DNA of 64,000 bases from Symsagittifera roscoffensis (GCF_963678635.1 NC_087069.1:55823175-55887174), one strand, 5' to 3'; shown: positions 1-11,279, counted from the first letter of the stretch. Program-made: numbers and translations. Notes: generated from the letters alone by a model not told the origin.

Positions 1-2178
1 CATATTTTGAATATGACTATAAATACTGGCAGTCCAGTATCACTCCTCAATTGGGCAACAACGAAACAAATTCTGGAAGGACCTTCAAATTCTAAATTTA
101 TTCCGGCAGAAAAGCTGAACCTGTCCGCGCAGTTTGTGGATTATAATAAACGACCTATTTTAATATTAGGAGCGTTAAAGGCCAATCTACGTTCGGCGGG
201 TTGGGAAGTGTTGGGAGCGATGTTACTGGTCACAGAGAGACGTATGCGGTGCATATTAGGTCTAGATCTCCAAAGTAAACTAGGAATTCAAACCACACAA
301 AAATCGGCTCCAACACGAAGATCCAGGTTTGATGTGCTACTGTGCGAACAGTTAGATAGTTGGAAGATTTCCTTTTATAAGAAGTTCAAAGATCTATTCG
401 ATAGACAAGGGGAATCAAAAAATCAAATGGTGAGTACAAAATTTAAATATCCTCTGTGCCCGATTCAAGAGAAAGGTAGGAGAATTCCTATACACATTCA
501 GGATAAAGTACAAACAGAACTAGACAAACTGCTAACAGAGGGACACATTGAAAAACTAGACAAATGCACAAGCGATTGTTTTATTGCCCCAATTGTTATC
601 ACAGTAAAAAAAGACAATTCTATTAAATTAGCCTTGGACGCCAAACCCATCAATAGGCAGTTGTACAAAAATAAATACCAGATGCCCAATGTGGACGAAC
701 TGATTGATGGGGTTAGCCAGCTCATCACATCAGCATCAGAAGGTTCTCTTTTTTTCACCGTGTTAGACTTGAAATATGCCTATAGTCAGATAAGACTAAC
801 TGCTGAAACAGCAAAACAATGCAACTTCAATATTATAGGGGGTAATGCAACGGGTACATACAGATTTCTGACAGGTTTTTACGGGCTGGCAGATATGCCA
901 GCCGAATTTCAAAAAGCGATGGACAGAACACTAAACCACGCAAAGAATACCTTTTGTTTCTTGGATGATATTCTAATTGTTTCAAAGGGGGAAGCTAAAG
1001 ATCATGAGAAATTAGTACACAATGTGTTGCAAAAGTTGGACGATGAAAATCTCGCATTAAAAATTTCGAAATGTGAATTCTTTCAGCCTGCGGTGAACTG
1101 GTTAGGTCATAACTTGTCGATACACGGTATAATACCAAAAGTTACTAAAACCGAGGCAATTGCAAACCTTCAACCCCCCAAATCATTAAAGCAACTCAGA
1201 TCGTTCATGGGTAGCATCAATCACCTAGCGAAATTTATCCCAAACGCGGCTAGTTTAACCGAAAAACTTAGACCACTACTGAAAGAAGAAAATGAAAAAA
1301 AGAAAATGAAAAATGTCCGGTTACCAGTTAAAAAATTTGAGTGGAACGATCAACACTCAGTAGTTTTTGAGGATATAAAAAAGGCAGTTGCTAATATAGC
1401 CTTATTAAACTATTACGATCCAGCAAAGCAATCTAGGGTAAAATGCGATGCAAGTCATAGTGGGCTAGGGGCTACTCTAGAACAATGGTCTCATCAAAAC
1501 GATTGGATACCGATCGCATTTGCTTCCCGGTATTTAAATGCTCAAGAAAAAAAATATTCTACCAATGAACTTGAGCTATTAGCAGTAGTTTGGGCGGTAG
1601 ATTGCTTCAAACACTACTTACTGGGGAAAGAATTTGTCATAGCAACTGACCACAAGGCATTAACATCAGCTTTGGGGGAACATAGATCCAACAAAACGTA
1701 TCAATCTCGTTTAACCAGGTGGGTTGACCGATTACTGCCCTTTCAATTTAAAATTACTCATATTCCGGGAAGGGACATGGGTATCGTTGACTACTTGTCA
1801 AGAGAACCTAATGGGGAACCGTGGCCAGAATCGGAACTGGATGAGAGATTCGTAGTAACGTCTATAGAAAGTTTCCATAAAGCACTCGACTGTTTAAACA
1901 GTCGGTTTTGTGAAACAAACCAAAGTAGCACTATAAACATTCCAGAACATTCTAGAACACCAAGAGAAATTAACTACTGTAAAGACAGCTCATCACGCGG
2001 TTGCTATGACAACCAGTTTGTTCAAAACCGGACAAAGCTCGACCGGAACGAAAACGGTCAAAACTCAAGTTTTCAAACAGTTGAGAATCAGAAAAACACA
2101 TTGGACAGAATAGCTCGTGAGAAACATTTGGTCGATATTTCAAAATTCAACACAATTTCTAAACAAAATATAATTTAA
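1..2178 (+). CDS. pol: Ty3/gypsy Pol, first part: protease remnant, reverse transcriptase, RNase H (cut by window edge)
   Basis: The frame is open from base 1, so the protein starts outside the window. It begins inside a retroviral-type aspartic protease (NTGS, then ILGLD at about residues 83-87). The catalytic Asp of the usual D-T/S-G triad is Asn here (codon aat at about 22-24), so the protease is probably inactive. RT follows: LALDAKPINR, VLDLKYAYSQI with catalytic Asp at about residue 254, and FLDD at about 318-321. RNase H has CDASHSGLG, the ELELLAV glutamate, TDHKAL and VDYLSRE. A low-complexity tail leads to the stop. In related elements RNase H runs into integrase in one polyprotein. 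Here the next part lies in another frame after 2178, so the element is probably decayed, or the linker is expressed in a way I cannot see. Confidence 0.9.
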   Translation, partial: HILNMTINTGSPVSLLNWATTKQILEGPSNSKFIPAEKLNLSAQFVDYNKRPILILGALKANLRSAGWEVLGAMLLVTERRMRCILGLDLQSKLGIQTTQKSAPTRRSRFDVLLCEQLDSWKISFYKKFKDLFDRQGESKNQMVSTKFKYPLCPIQEKGRRIPIHIQDKVQTELDKLLTEGHIEKLDKCTSDCFIAPIVITVKKDNSIKLALDAKPINRQLYKNKYQMPNVDELIDGVSQLITSASEGSLFFTVLDLKYAYSQIRLTAETAKQCNFNIIGGNATGTYRFLTGFYGLADMPAEFQKAMDRTLNHAKNTFCFLDDILIVSKGEAKDHEKLVHNVLQKLDDENLALKISKCEFFQPAVNWLGHNLSIHGIIPKVTKTEAIANLQPPKSLKQLRSFMGSINHLAKFIPNAASLTEKLRPLLKEENEKKKMKNVRLPVKKFEWNDQHSVVFEDIKKAVANIALLNYYDPAKQSRVKCDASHSGLGATLEQWSHQNDWIPIAFASRYLNAQEKKYSTNELELLAVVWAVDCFKHYLLGKEFVIATDHKALTSALGEHRSNKTYQSRLTRWVDRLLPFQFKITHIPGRDMGIVDYLSREPNGEPWPESELDERFVVTSIESFHKALDCLNSRFCETNQSSTINIPEHSRTPREINYCKDSSSRGCYDNQFVQNRTKLDRNENGQNSSFQTVENQKNTLDRIAREKHLVDISKFNTISKQNII

Positions 2179-2222
2179 ACTCAAAACAATCAGAATCCAA
2201 GGAAACGGCGTTGTCGAAAGAA

Positions 2223-3260
2223 ATGGAAAGAAGTGAAACAGGAAAATCCAAGAAAACGAAAAATAGACAGAACGGAAATCAGAGGGAGGACGAACTAACC
2301 GAACAAGTGACAGAAACCACCTTCTCCCGAACACAGATGGTGAAGAGAGGTGCTGCGTGCAGTCGACAAGAGTCAGACGACTCTGATTCAGATGTACCAC
2401 AAGTTGAGTGGAGACCATTGAGAAAGCCAATAAAGTCTAGAGGACTTAAAGAAATTCAATCCGGAAATGTGGCAGGAAGTAGTGGAACAACTCTGATGTC
2501 ATTTTGGGACCTCATGGGGGCAGAAAGACCAGATAATCCAAAAAGCCTACTCGAATTAGAAGCACGGACAGTCTTGGACGATCGGAACAGAGGTGATCAG
2601 TCATTACAATTAAATACCCAAAGTGAAATCCCCCAAATTATTGAAGTGGACCTTACAGCCGAAAGCCCTTCGGAAAGCCCAGAAGTCAGCATGATTAAAA
2701 AGGAAAAAACAAGTCACGACTCCAGGAGAAGCAAATCAGATCAAAATAATGTGCGTACAGAAATCAGTCTTGACAATCTCAACAAACTATTTGATAGAAG
2801 CCTATTAGCGGAGCTGATATCAGAAGACGCCTGGATGGACAGACTGCGGCGGGTGATTGAGAGGAATGATCGATACAGCTTCGAGCTGATGGGCCCATAT
2901 ACCAACCCTCTCTGGCACCAACTCTCAGTTGTTGACGGCTGCATCCTGGTTGACAACAGATTAGCTGTCCCGGAACAATTGCGCTTGGCAGTTCTAAAGA
3001 GTATCCACCGCGGTCACCCAGGCCAGGAAGCGATGCTAGATGTGTCAAAATACCTGTGGTGGCCGCACATGCACAAGGATATCGTCAACCTTGCAGAGGA
3101 ATGCAGAAGTTGCACCCGCTATGGTAAGAATGCCAAATACATCATACCAAAAAATGCTACGAAGCCTCTGCCACTGCTCACGCAGCCAGATCAAGAAATT
3201 CAGTTAGACTATGCTGGTCCACTTGAAGATTACAAAGGAAAAAAAATTATCTGTTGGTAG
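2223..3260 (+). CDS. pol: Ty3/gypsy Pol, second part: linker and integrase zinc-binding domain
   Basis: The first in-frame ATG is at 2223. About 200 residues of charged, low-complexity linker come first. A classic integrase HHCC zinc finger follows: HRGHPGQEA, LWWPHMHKDI and CRSCTRYG, then IQLDYAGPL, which carries the first catalytic Asp of the integrase core. The frame ends at TAG 3258-3260 in the middle of the core. The core continues at once in the -1 frame (next entry). The break sits on a run of eight A at 3239-3246. A one-base indel in that run explains it most simply. It is also shaped like a slippery site, but a programmed shift inside a catalytic fold would be without purpose. Confidence 0.85.
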   Translation: MERSETGKSKKTKNRQNGNQREDELTEQVTETTFSRTQMVKRGAACSRQESDDSDSDVPQVEWRPLRKPIKSRGLKEIQSGNVAGSSGTTLMSFWDLMGAERPDNPKSLLELEARTVLDDRNRGDQSLQLNTQSEIPQIIEVDLTAESPSESPEVSMIKKEKTSHDSRRSKSDQNNVRTEISLDNLNKLFDRSLLAELISEDAWMDRLRRVIERNDRYSFELMGPYTNPLWHQLSVVDGCILVDNRLAVPEQLRLAVLKSIHRGHPGQEAMLDVSKYLWWPHMHKDIVNLAEECRSCTRYGKNAKYIIPKNATKPLPLLTQPDQEIQLDYAGPLEDYKGKKIICW

Positions 3261-5179
3261 CAATAGATAGGTATTCTAAATTTCCATCAGTAAAAATCAC
3301 TAAATCAACAGGGGGCAAGTCGTCAATAAAATTTCTTCGCTCATATATTGATATACATGGAATACCTGAATCAATTAGAACGGATCAATTTTCCGGGTTC
3401 AAGGGCAAAGCAATGAAAAAATTTTGTTCCGACAATAACATCGAACAAAAATTTTGTCCAGTTGGAGACCATCGCGGATGCGGTTTAGTAGAACGCACTA
3501 TACAAACCATCAAGAGAAGGTTGGGAGTATTGCTACTCGATGAAAACGTAACATCGATAAAATTATGCTTGAGTACGATACTTCGTGACCTTCGTTGGAG
3601 TAAACAGAAGACAATTAAAATGTCGCCATTTGAGGCGCACTTTGGGAGATTGCCAAAAACAGAATTTAAAATTCTCAGTGATAGGTTCTTACAAAACTCT
3701 GATCGTTTAGATAAGGAACACCTGGAGCGCTCAGCTCTGACGGCTTCGCAACTCAAAAAGAGAATCGACCAGTCTCGTGACAACTTAAAGATTGTCCGAA
3801 AAGGACAAAACAGCCGAGATGTGAGTCCATTATTCAGGCAACAAGTCGACTCGGCAAAGGATCGAGCAAGAGCGCGGGCCCTAAAAGAGCTTCTGGAAGC
3901 CAATGCAAGATGGAACCAGACTCGACGCGATACTTCGGCCAACGATCTAAAACGTACAGTGGACGAGACGAGTACCATTAACCCCGAGCTACGCAAAGAA
4001 ATGCTATATTCGTGGGAGCGGGGGTTCATTGAAGATAAGCCGGAAGCCATTTCACAGCAACGTCAGTCGTCACCAATCCTGATGCGAAAGGACGAGGGGA
4101 GGAAAAGCGGTAAGGCCCTCACGAAACCTCTGAAGGGAAGGGTCGTGGCCGAAACGCCCTCCACGATCAAGACAGCTGCAGGGTCCATTTACCGGAAAAG
4201 TGACATTGCTAAGGTTAAGGTTGCTGTTCAAGACAAGGAGAAAAGCAACAACAGACGATCCCCAACGGGAGAAGAGCCTAAGAAAAAACAACAGAGGCAA
4301 TCGAAGCGACAATCAGACGAACAAGATGAGGCTGAATTGAGTCAGTCGGACGAAGAATTGTTGCTAGAGCAGCAAGGTGCAGCCAAGGAAAAATTTCAGG
4401 ACAGCCCAACGGTGATCACTTCAAAGGACACTCTGCAAGGCGGTGGCCTGAATCTGGCGGTACGAAGAGCAAAGCCGAACTTGGCTGGACCATTCTCGAA
4501 AACACCCAAGGCTAAAGTGGGCTCAAACTCAAAAGACGCACAACAAGTCAAATTACAGAATAAAAATGCTGCGACGGCAGCAGAAGTGAACGAACCCCAG
4601 GCGCCAGATCAAGCATGTTCGTCGAATACTATGAAAAACAAGAAAGAAATTTCACGCACTACATCTCCTGAAACAATCCTCGACACATTCAATAGTAAAG
4701 ATATATCGGCGAATGACTGGAATCGGTTAGCGGACCAAGTACTCGAACGAGGAGTTCAGCGCACGGCGGCAGAGATTCTGCAATCCAAAGAGGATGCGGA
4801 AGACAAAGAGGAATCTATGAATCCTCCGGGGTTCTCGGATGAATCTGAAGTTGAGGAAACATCAGTGCGCAAAAGCGGAAGAGCCAAAAAGGGACCAACC
4901 AGATACGGAAACCCGATTAAGCATTCGGTGAAATCAATCTCGTATCAGAACAACCTATTAGACTTAAACCAAGCCGCGCTCGAAGCATATAGAATCAAGC
5001 TTGCAAATTTTAAACCCGGTGCGTCTAATTCTGTGGAGACAAAATTTGGTCTGCTGGAGAAACATCTTTTCAGGAGAAAGTTTGGCAGCGAGGCTCTGGA
5101 TATAACCCGTTCCTGGAACGCCGAGTGGCGAATCCCTTTACAGTTGGAGGAAGAACACGAAGAGAGAGATGGAAAATGA
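3254..5179 (+). CDS. pol: Ty3/gypsy Pol, third part: integrase core and long C-terminal extension
   Basis: Continues the integrase core: VAIDRYSKFPSV, IRTDQFSGF (second catalytic Asp) and GLVERTIQTIKRR (catalytic Glu), then SPFEAHFGRLP typical of gypsy integrases. The core takes up about the first 180 residues. The remaining roughly 450 residues are hydrophilic and rich in Lys, Glu, Ser and Gln, with a basic patch KSGRAKKGPTRYG near residue 545. I recognise no domain in this tail; it could be a chromatin-targeting or Gag-like extension. The stop at 5177-5179 lies about 110 bases before the LTR, so nothing else is encoded 3' of pol. The first residues overlap the previous frame, as expected from an indel. 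Confidence 0.85.
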   Translation: MVAIDRYSKFPSVKITKSTGGKSSIKFLRSYIDIHGIPESIRTDQFSGFKGKAMKKFCSDNNIEQKFCPVGDHRGCGLVERTIQTIKRRLGVLLLDENVTSIKLCLSTILRDLRWSKQKTIKMSPFEAHFGRLPKTEFKILSDRFLQNSDRLDKEHLERSALTASQLKKRIDQSRDNLKIVRKGQNSRDVSPLFRQQVDSAKDRARARALKELLEANARWNQTRRDTSANDLKRTVDETSTINPELRKEMLYSWERGFIEDKPEAISQQRQSSPILMRKDEGRKSGKALTKPLKGRVVAETPSTIKTAAGSIYRKSDIAKVKVAVQDKEKSNNRRSPTGEEPKKKQQRQSKRQSDEQDEAELSQSDEELLLEQQGAAKEKFQDSPTVITSKDTLQGGGLNLAVRRAKPNLAGPFSKTPKAKVGSNSKDAQQVKLQNKNAATAAEVNEPQAPDQACSSNTMKNKKEISRTTSPETILDTFNSKDISANDWNRLADQVLERGVQRTAAEILQSKEDAEDKEESMNPPGFSDESEVEETSVRKSGRAKKGPTRYGNPIKHSVKSISYQNNLLDLNQAALEAYRIKLANFKPGASNSVETKFGLLEKHLFRRKFGSEALDITRSWNAEWRIPLQLEEEHEERDGK

Positions 5180-5281
5180 TTAATCAAATACACAAAGTTA
5201 AAACTCCCTAAACTGAGTACTAAAACTCCTATTCATTATTATTTAAAATTTTAATAACATATTATAAAAATTTTCTTGATC

Positions 5282-5290
5282 GAGGGGGTA
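5282..5290 (+). promoter_or_regulatory. Polypurine tract of the gypsy element
   Basis: The purine-rich stretch GAGGGGGTA abuts the TG that opens the LTR. This is the expected position for the primer of plus-strand DNA synthesis. Confidence 0.6.
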
Positions 5291-5662
5291 TGTGGTACCG
5301 CAACTGCTACTGCTATTGCAGTAATTACAGTAACTATGCAGTCATCATATATTGGCCTTGACAGTGCTATTCACATCTGCTACTGCTATCGCAGTAACCA
5401 GGCAGTCATCATATTTTGGCCTTGATAGTGCTATCCATATTGTTATCTTTAAATTATATAATCCTATTATAAAAAACCAAGGTCAAAGAATACGTGACCT
5501 TTTACAAAACCTAGAGAGTTAATCTCTCAGGCCTGTGGCTAAGAACACAGTCAGCAATAAACTAACAACAGAAAAACATACGGTTTCAACATGGTTAATT
5601 AAACTCTTCGAAACCAAATCAGTTTTCACTATACAACCTCAGAGGTATTGTTAGTTACCACA
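5291..5662 (+). repeat. 3' LTR of the gypsy element (372 bp)
   Basis: It begins TGTGGTA and ends TACCACA, a perfect 7-bp terminal inverted repeat in the TG...CA form of LTRs. It directly follows a polypurine tract, and a polyadenylation signal AATAAA lies at 5556-5561. The 5' LTR lies outside the window, so the ends rest on these signals and not on a pairwise alignment. Confidence 0.75.
5304..5441 (+). repeat. Two-copy tandem repeat inside the gypsy LTR
   Basis: A roughly 73-bp unit starting CTGCTACTGCTATTGCAG is repeated from 5377 with a small deletion. Both units carry GCAGTCATCATAT and TTGGCCTTGA. Its place in U3 suggests an enhancer-like duplication; that is inference. Confidence 0.7.
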
Positions 5663-7140
5663 AATAGATTGAAACATAAACTGCTCGTATCGAGGGCAAA
5701 ATCTTCAATGATAGGAAAGCCCGTTAAAATTCAAAAAACGATCGCTTTTTTATAAACTTAAATGAGACCCTTGAAAAACTGGAAAAAAAGGGTTTCAGCT
5801 GAGTATCAGAGTCTTTTGAAAAATTTCCCTGCACGCTATGAAGAAAACAAGCTGGTGTAATTAGAGTCTACCGACGATTTGGTTGTTATAGTTTGCTCGG
5901 CTGATATCATTCGAGCGAGTTCTGAGCCTAAATTGATAGCCGCATACGCGCAAATATACAAAGAAGATTGTGTGTTAAATGTCCCAAATTAGCCAAGTTG
6001 TTTACTTTCAAACCGGCATTACGTGTAGAAACCAATCAGAATCAAAACTTCATTTTGAAACTCTGCTAAAAGTGCAAAATTTATCAGATAGTGAAAAACT
6101 TGATTCAAAATGCGAGTCACAAAGTCTAATTTTGTCTGATGAAAAAAAAAACACTACTGAGCACAAACATTCGTCCCTCATGAAACGTCAAAACAACGAG
6201 ACAGATCGCTTCTGGGCACCTAAAGAACCCTCCATATTCCAACCGCCCTTTATTGTGGATATGAAATCTTTTCAGTTTATGATAATTTATATAAAAAAAT
6301 TCAATCAGTTACCAAACTGTTGATTGAAAATGGTAAAAAAAGACATCGGATGAATCAGGTGGAACATTTTTTAAGAAAAAAACAACATAAGCAAAATTTA
6401 GCTGTGGTTTAGAAAAAAACTTACTCAGAAGAATTTTTTTAAAAATCGTTGAAGTTAGCTTATGACTGCAAAGCGCAGCCTAAACAAACACAGAAGATTA
6501 AAACCTCTATAATGAAAGAAGCTAAAAAAATTCTTAATGATTTTGAATCAGTGTTTTGTTATGTTCTGGCTTAGTCACGAGAACGGGCGGATCAAGGTTT
6601 TCACGAGGGGGAGGGGGGGCAGATTTTCCGAGCTCTCCTTAATCACGCTAAAAACCCAACTTTGACTAAAATTTTTTGAGCCGATGTCATTTTTTGGCAA
6701 AAAACAGGCCACAAGTTGCGTTTTGGTTGGCTCTCCTCTTTAAGTTAGTTTATGTTGACGCCGAATGCGCTTAAAGAGAAAACTTAGGGTTGGTCAGCCG
6801 AAGTTGGATGGGATGTCATTAAAAAAACGAACCAAAGGGAAGACTCTTTGATTGGCGAGTGGGTCGTGTCCGCAACCCCTCCCCCTACCTCAATCGTACC
6901 CGGCTCACGAGGTTCATTTTCATACTTTTGGTATAAAAAAGGGCCCATATTATCTGTGGCGTTTTGGTTGAAGCAAAATGAGCCGTTAATGACCCAAATA
7001 TAGTATTTGAAAAAATTTAAAAAAAAAAATGCTCAAAAAAAAAAAATTATGAAAATATATTGAAAAGAATTTAATTTATTCCATACTAAGCAACTGACAT
7101 TGATAACAGTTTTCCTGAAAATGAAAAAGAAGAAATTCGC
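5663..7140. other. Non-coding stretch, no supported gene
   Basis: AT-rich sequence with A/T homopolymers. A 114-codon open frame at 5979-6323 (+) encodes a low-complexity S/K/Q/N-rich peptide with no domain and is not supported. At 6590-6900 there is a GC-richer patch with GGGCGGATCAAGG at one side and C-rich sequence at the other; it may be a worn MITE. Confidence 0.5.
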
Positions 7141-7395
7141 AATTATAACCCATTATAATCGATTATAATCGATTAAAAATGGATTATTTTGCTTTAAAAA
7201 CAAGTTTCATTTTCTTCCGAAAATAATCGATTATAATCGATTATAATCGATTATATTGGGATTATATTGCTTAGAAAAATATTATCATTATAATCCATTT
7301 TTAATCGATTATAATCGATTATTTTTGTAATTTTATTGAGACTCCCTACAAAAATCCATTATAATCGATTATTATCCATGAAACTTCGGTGCGGG
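7141..7395. repeat. ATAATCGATTAT palindrome repeat (MITE copy, right end)
   Basis: The 12-bp perfect palindrome ATAATCGATTAT and its TTATAATCGAT variants recur many times. The right edge, TTATCCATGAAACTTCGG followed by TGCGGG and ending at 7395, matches the right end of the complete MITE at 38998-39611. I could not find a left end. Confidence 0.65.
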
Positions 7396-7616
7396 TGGTC
7401 AATCATTTGGCACATAATACAAGTCAAAACTTTGAGTTTTGTGAATTGTAACTGGTTTCCGCGCCAGGCCAAAAACAGGATTCCAAGGACGAATAACTAA
7501 AACACTGTATTACTCAAAACTGCTCCAAAAACAGGCAAAACTTTGCGGAATTCGGATTAGTTGGTGGATTCCATACTCAAATAATAATATATAGGTTTAG
7601 TAGGTTGAAGCTGTCG

Positions 7617-7755
7617 TGGATTCCGCAACTGTAAGTGGAATCCGCAACTGTAATTGGAATCCGCAACTTGTAAGCAGAATCCAAAAATTCTAAGCGGATT
7701 CCGCAAATTGGGAGCGGAATCTGCAAAATGTAAGCGGAATCCGCATAAAATTGCA
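7617..7755. repeat. Minisatellite, 19-20-bp unit
   Basis: About seven degenerate units built on GGAATCCGCAACTGTAAG follow one another. Inverted half-units (CTTACATTTACGGAATCC) follow at about 7781-7800, which gives the block a partly palindromic form. Confidence 0.8.
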
Positions 7756-7799
7756 GAAATCACTTACTTTTGCAGAAAACGCTTACATTTACGGAATCC

Positions 7800-8369
7800 G
7801 GAACAACCAGCTATATCCGCTCAACAAATTTAGTATGCCAACAAAATCTACGTTACAAATTTACGTTACGTCAATGTAACTTTTTTTGTACAAGCAAGCT
7901 CAATTGTGCTTTTCTACATTTTTTCGGACGATTCTCATTTTTTTTTCACTTTGCTGATTTACATCTTGTCCCTTTATTTTGCCTCAATCATATTCACTAT
8001 CAGAGAGAAAACGGCCCCGCAAATTTCATGGTTAACAATCGATTATAATGTTTTTTCAAGGTTTGTCTCCATAACATTCTGAAACTTCTGAATTTTCTAA
8101 GTTTACTGAAATTCAAAATTTGTAAATAATTATTTACCAATTTTGAAACTAATGAAGCAGAAATCAGTTTAATTCAATGTCATGAGATAAAATGAACTAT
8201 AATGGACTATAAAAGATTATAATAGGTTATATTAGGTTTTCATGAGCAAGTGCCTAGATTTTACAAAATTTCGAAAGTAATTGTTCAAAACTTGAACGTT
8301 GCAATTGCAAAATTGTGTTCCGCCACAGCAAAAAAAATTATAGGTTCTAAAAATCTTTTTTTTTCTACT
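7800..8369. other. Non-coding stretch
   Basis: AT-rich. Contains single ATAATCGATTAT-like motifs near 8038 and 8210. No coding signal beyond short unsupported frames. Confidence 0.5.
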
Positions 8370-8530
8370 TGTCTTACCTTCGCCCCAAACACTTACACTA
8401 ACTGCCACCAGTCCTGCTTCCTTATTTTACCACCACCAGCACACCCCCACTGATTACCCCTTTTAAATTAAATCAAGAAAAATAGGTGGACGTGGGGTAG
8501 GTGTGTGGATAAATGTGGGGGTGTAAGTTT
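8370..8530. repeat. C-rich/G-rich fold-back block
   Basis: A C-rich arm (CTTACACTAAC, CACACCCCCACTG) is followed by a G-rich arm (GTGGACGTGGGG, GTGGGGGTGTAAG) in inverted orientation around a T/A-rich centre. It resembles the C-rich arrays at 19448 and 42770. Confidence 0.5.
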
Positions 8531-10220
8531 GGTGTTTAACTTCGTGTTATACTCCCAAAGTGTAATTCATTTCAAATATATGGCAACATATTTGAACACG
8601 AAAATCGAATTTAATCGATCTTTTCTTTCAAGGAACCTCAGTGTGATTCTCCTCAATCTTTTGTTTTGAAAAAACAAACCAAAAAAAAGCAAAATCTCAA
8701 GCACACCATAAAGCTTTGTTTGAATTGCTTGATGACAATCTTCGCTGTTCTATCCGCGAGTTTCCTGGGTTTAAAAAACTCGGCATTTGGACACGAATTT
8801 TTTGAAGTTTGATAATCATCTATCGAAAGTTTTGTCAGATTACGGACAGGTTTTTTTTTTATTTTTGACTGGGTATTTCCAATCAATTGTTTGGACCTGT
8901 GAAGAGGCTTGTTTTGGTTATCAAACAGACATTACCGCCTGCACCAACAAAAACCGATTGCAATCAAATTTTTTTACAGGTAACACAGAGATCTCCTTAA
9001 CAACTCTGCTCAATTGTTTCTAAACCAACCTACATTGTTCAAATTTAAAGATAAAACAAATTAAATCAGCGAAACTGAGTATAATGCATTTAAATATATG
9101 AGGCATGCTTCGAGCAAGTTTTTCACCCAAATATTTGGCCCTTAAAACAGATATTTTTAGTTATCCTCCTTTGGTACTTACAAACGAATTACTGATCCTA
9201 TAAAAATAATTCAACGGTTAAGCATATTAATGAATCTCACACTGCTTGCAAAAGGGGAGAAATAGTAAAGGAATCCGAAAAACCAATAAAATCACCCACC
9301 AATCCCAGCAGTCATGGCGATCTTTGTCGAATTTTGACGAATCTTTAAAAAAATTTGATCCTTTTTCAAAACATTGACAATATCGCACCAAAAATTTTGC
9401 AGATATCTAAAGATCGTGGCGTGAATTCCAAGAATGTTGAATAAACATTTTTTGCCAGGAAGCTGTTAACGTTTTATTTTTTTTTCAAAATGTTAGTTTT
9501 TTCGCAGCGATAGCTCATCCTTCCAAAAAGGAGTTTTCAAGATATTTGTTAAATTTTATTACAAAGTTGCGCTGACCTTAAAACTTGCAATTCAAGAAAT
9601 TTCGTTTGAATTTATTTTTTTAACGCTAAAACCCTTAGTCCGGAAAAGTTTTCAGCGAGCTTTTTAAAACTATTAATTTGCAGTAAACTACATTCCTCAG
9701 TTGACTATAGCTCACTGCATATCTGAAGGAGATTCTACTCGAGTAAAAGATTCAGCTAAAATTTGGGAGTTAAGCCAATCATTATTTCTACTTGAAATAA
9801 TTTTTATTCAAAAATTGAAACAAATCAGTTTTTGTTACTGTTTTCAGCATCTTGAAAAAATTTATCCAAATCGTTTGAATCAATTTTTTGGGCAATGAGA
9901 AAGTTTATACGACAGTTACAAATAGCTGAAAACTGTTATAAATCAATGAAATCCGGTTAAGAAATTTGTTTTGTTCAAAAAATTGTTATATTGCATAGAA
10001 ACCCTGAACACCGGATTCAAATCGTTCAAATTCTTAGTTTCAGTGAGTGCAACCTATTAAACGGAAAAGTATTCGAGTTATAGCGTTTATAACGAGATGC
10101 AAATGATTTTTCCGATTTACACTAAAATATTTTTCTTCTACTTGGGTCGTTAGTGGATCAATTTGCTTGAATGAAAATTACACGGAATTTATTGGATAAG
10201 TTTAAAAAATTTTCCTATAT
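8531..10220. other. Non-coding stretch
   Basis: AT-rich DNA with short frames of fewer than 80 codons and no recognisable protein, RNA gene or repeat edge. Confidence 0.5.
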
Positions 10221-10512
10221 TTACATTTTTGGGTCGCACAAAAATGGGCCAATTTTTTGAGCCAAACAAGTTCTTCGGCAGTTCATTGATTTTTTGGGTC
10301 GCGCAATGTTGCGCCGATTTTTTTTGATCTGGCGAAGTTGCCCCGAAGTTTCTTGGTTGCTCGAAGTTGAGTCCTCATTTTGGGCGTGTATAGTCGCCGC
10401 GGATTTTCTGAGATCACTCACAGCTGCGCCATAAGTAAAGGTCGCACAGTCGCGACATGTTTTTTCTAAAGTTGTGCAAATTATTTTGTGTCCCTTTTTA
10501 TTCGCAGAAAGC

Positions 10513-11279
10513 CTAAGCATACCCGCACTCGGTGCATAGACATTTGTGTCCAAGACATTTGTGTCCTTGACAAAACAGTCCGAAATGATAAAATTTGACG
10601 AAGTTGCTATTCCAACCTTCAACAGCATTGTTGGTTCTGGGTCGCCCGGTTATTACACGTTGATGACAACTCCAGCTGTCAACGTCAAACCTGGGGTTTT
10701 GACGAGTTCCATTTGCCGCCGAGAGCCGACCAACGTAATTGTCCTCAAAGTAATTGAAGATTGGGTGGGCTGTCTCAGGGCATGTCTTCTGAAGAGTTTC
10801 GAAAGCAGTAGAAACATCACTTACAGGCAGGAAAGCGATACTCAGCAGCATTCGGACATGCTCTCGGAATTCCATATCTAGTCTGTAGTTGTTTGTGTTT
10901 CCAGCTCGGGATTACTGCTGCAGTCTCTCTGTTGATGTCTCTTTGTACGGAAAGAATTGTTTGACGGGGTGGCTAATCTGACACAACTGCTCTTGTTTTG
11001 AGAGCTGTCCTGAATTTTCGTTTTTCAATATCGACTGTGTTCATTTATGATAGTGACGTTATCTTGGAAAGTGCGCACATGGCCATTGCATTTCGATAAA
11101 ACACATCGCCACGAAATTGAGGTGTCTGTCAGAATCCGATATTTGAAGTATGCGTATGCATCATAAACTAGCATTTCGTTGTTTTTATTTGTCATGAGAA
11201 TTTCCATTGTCAACACGAACTCGAGAGCAATAACAATGAAATTATGATCTCTCGTGTCTACGTTTAGCAACATTATCAA
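10513..11279 (-). pseudogene. MULE transposase remnant (internal deletion)
   Basis: Two pieces of a FLYWCH/MULE transposase lie in order on the minus strand. The upstream piece (11025-11279) looks like a FLYWCH zinc finger: WRCVLSKCNGHV with a following NEHSRY. The downstream piece (10513-10875) carries the C-terminal signature RPRTNNAVEGWNS, which corresponds to RTTNAVEGWH in the complete neighbour. The catalytic core between them is missing; only about 150 bases remain. Short inverted copies of GTGTCCAAGACATTT flank the remnant (10548-10562 and 11490-11504), so it looks like a deletion derivative with its own ends. It is non-functional by itself and might have been mobilised by the intact transposase next door. 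Confidence 0.7.

Noticed and set aside
5979-6323. 114-residue plus-strand frame
   Set aside because: Low-complexity composition, no domain, no neighbouring element structure, A/T-run background.
7141-7395. CRISPR-like array
   Set aside because: Eukaryotic context, repeats overlap as palindromes with no regular spacers and no cas genes.
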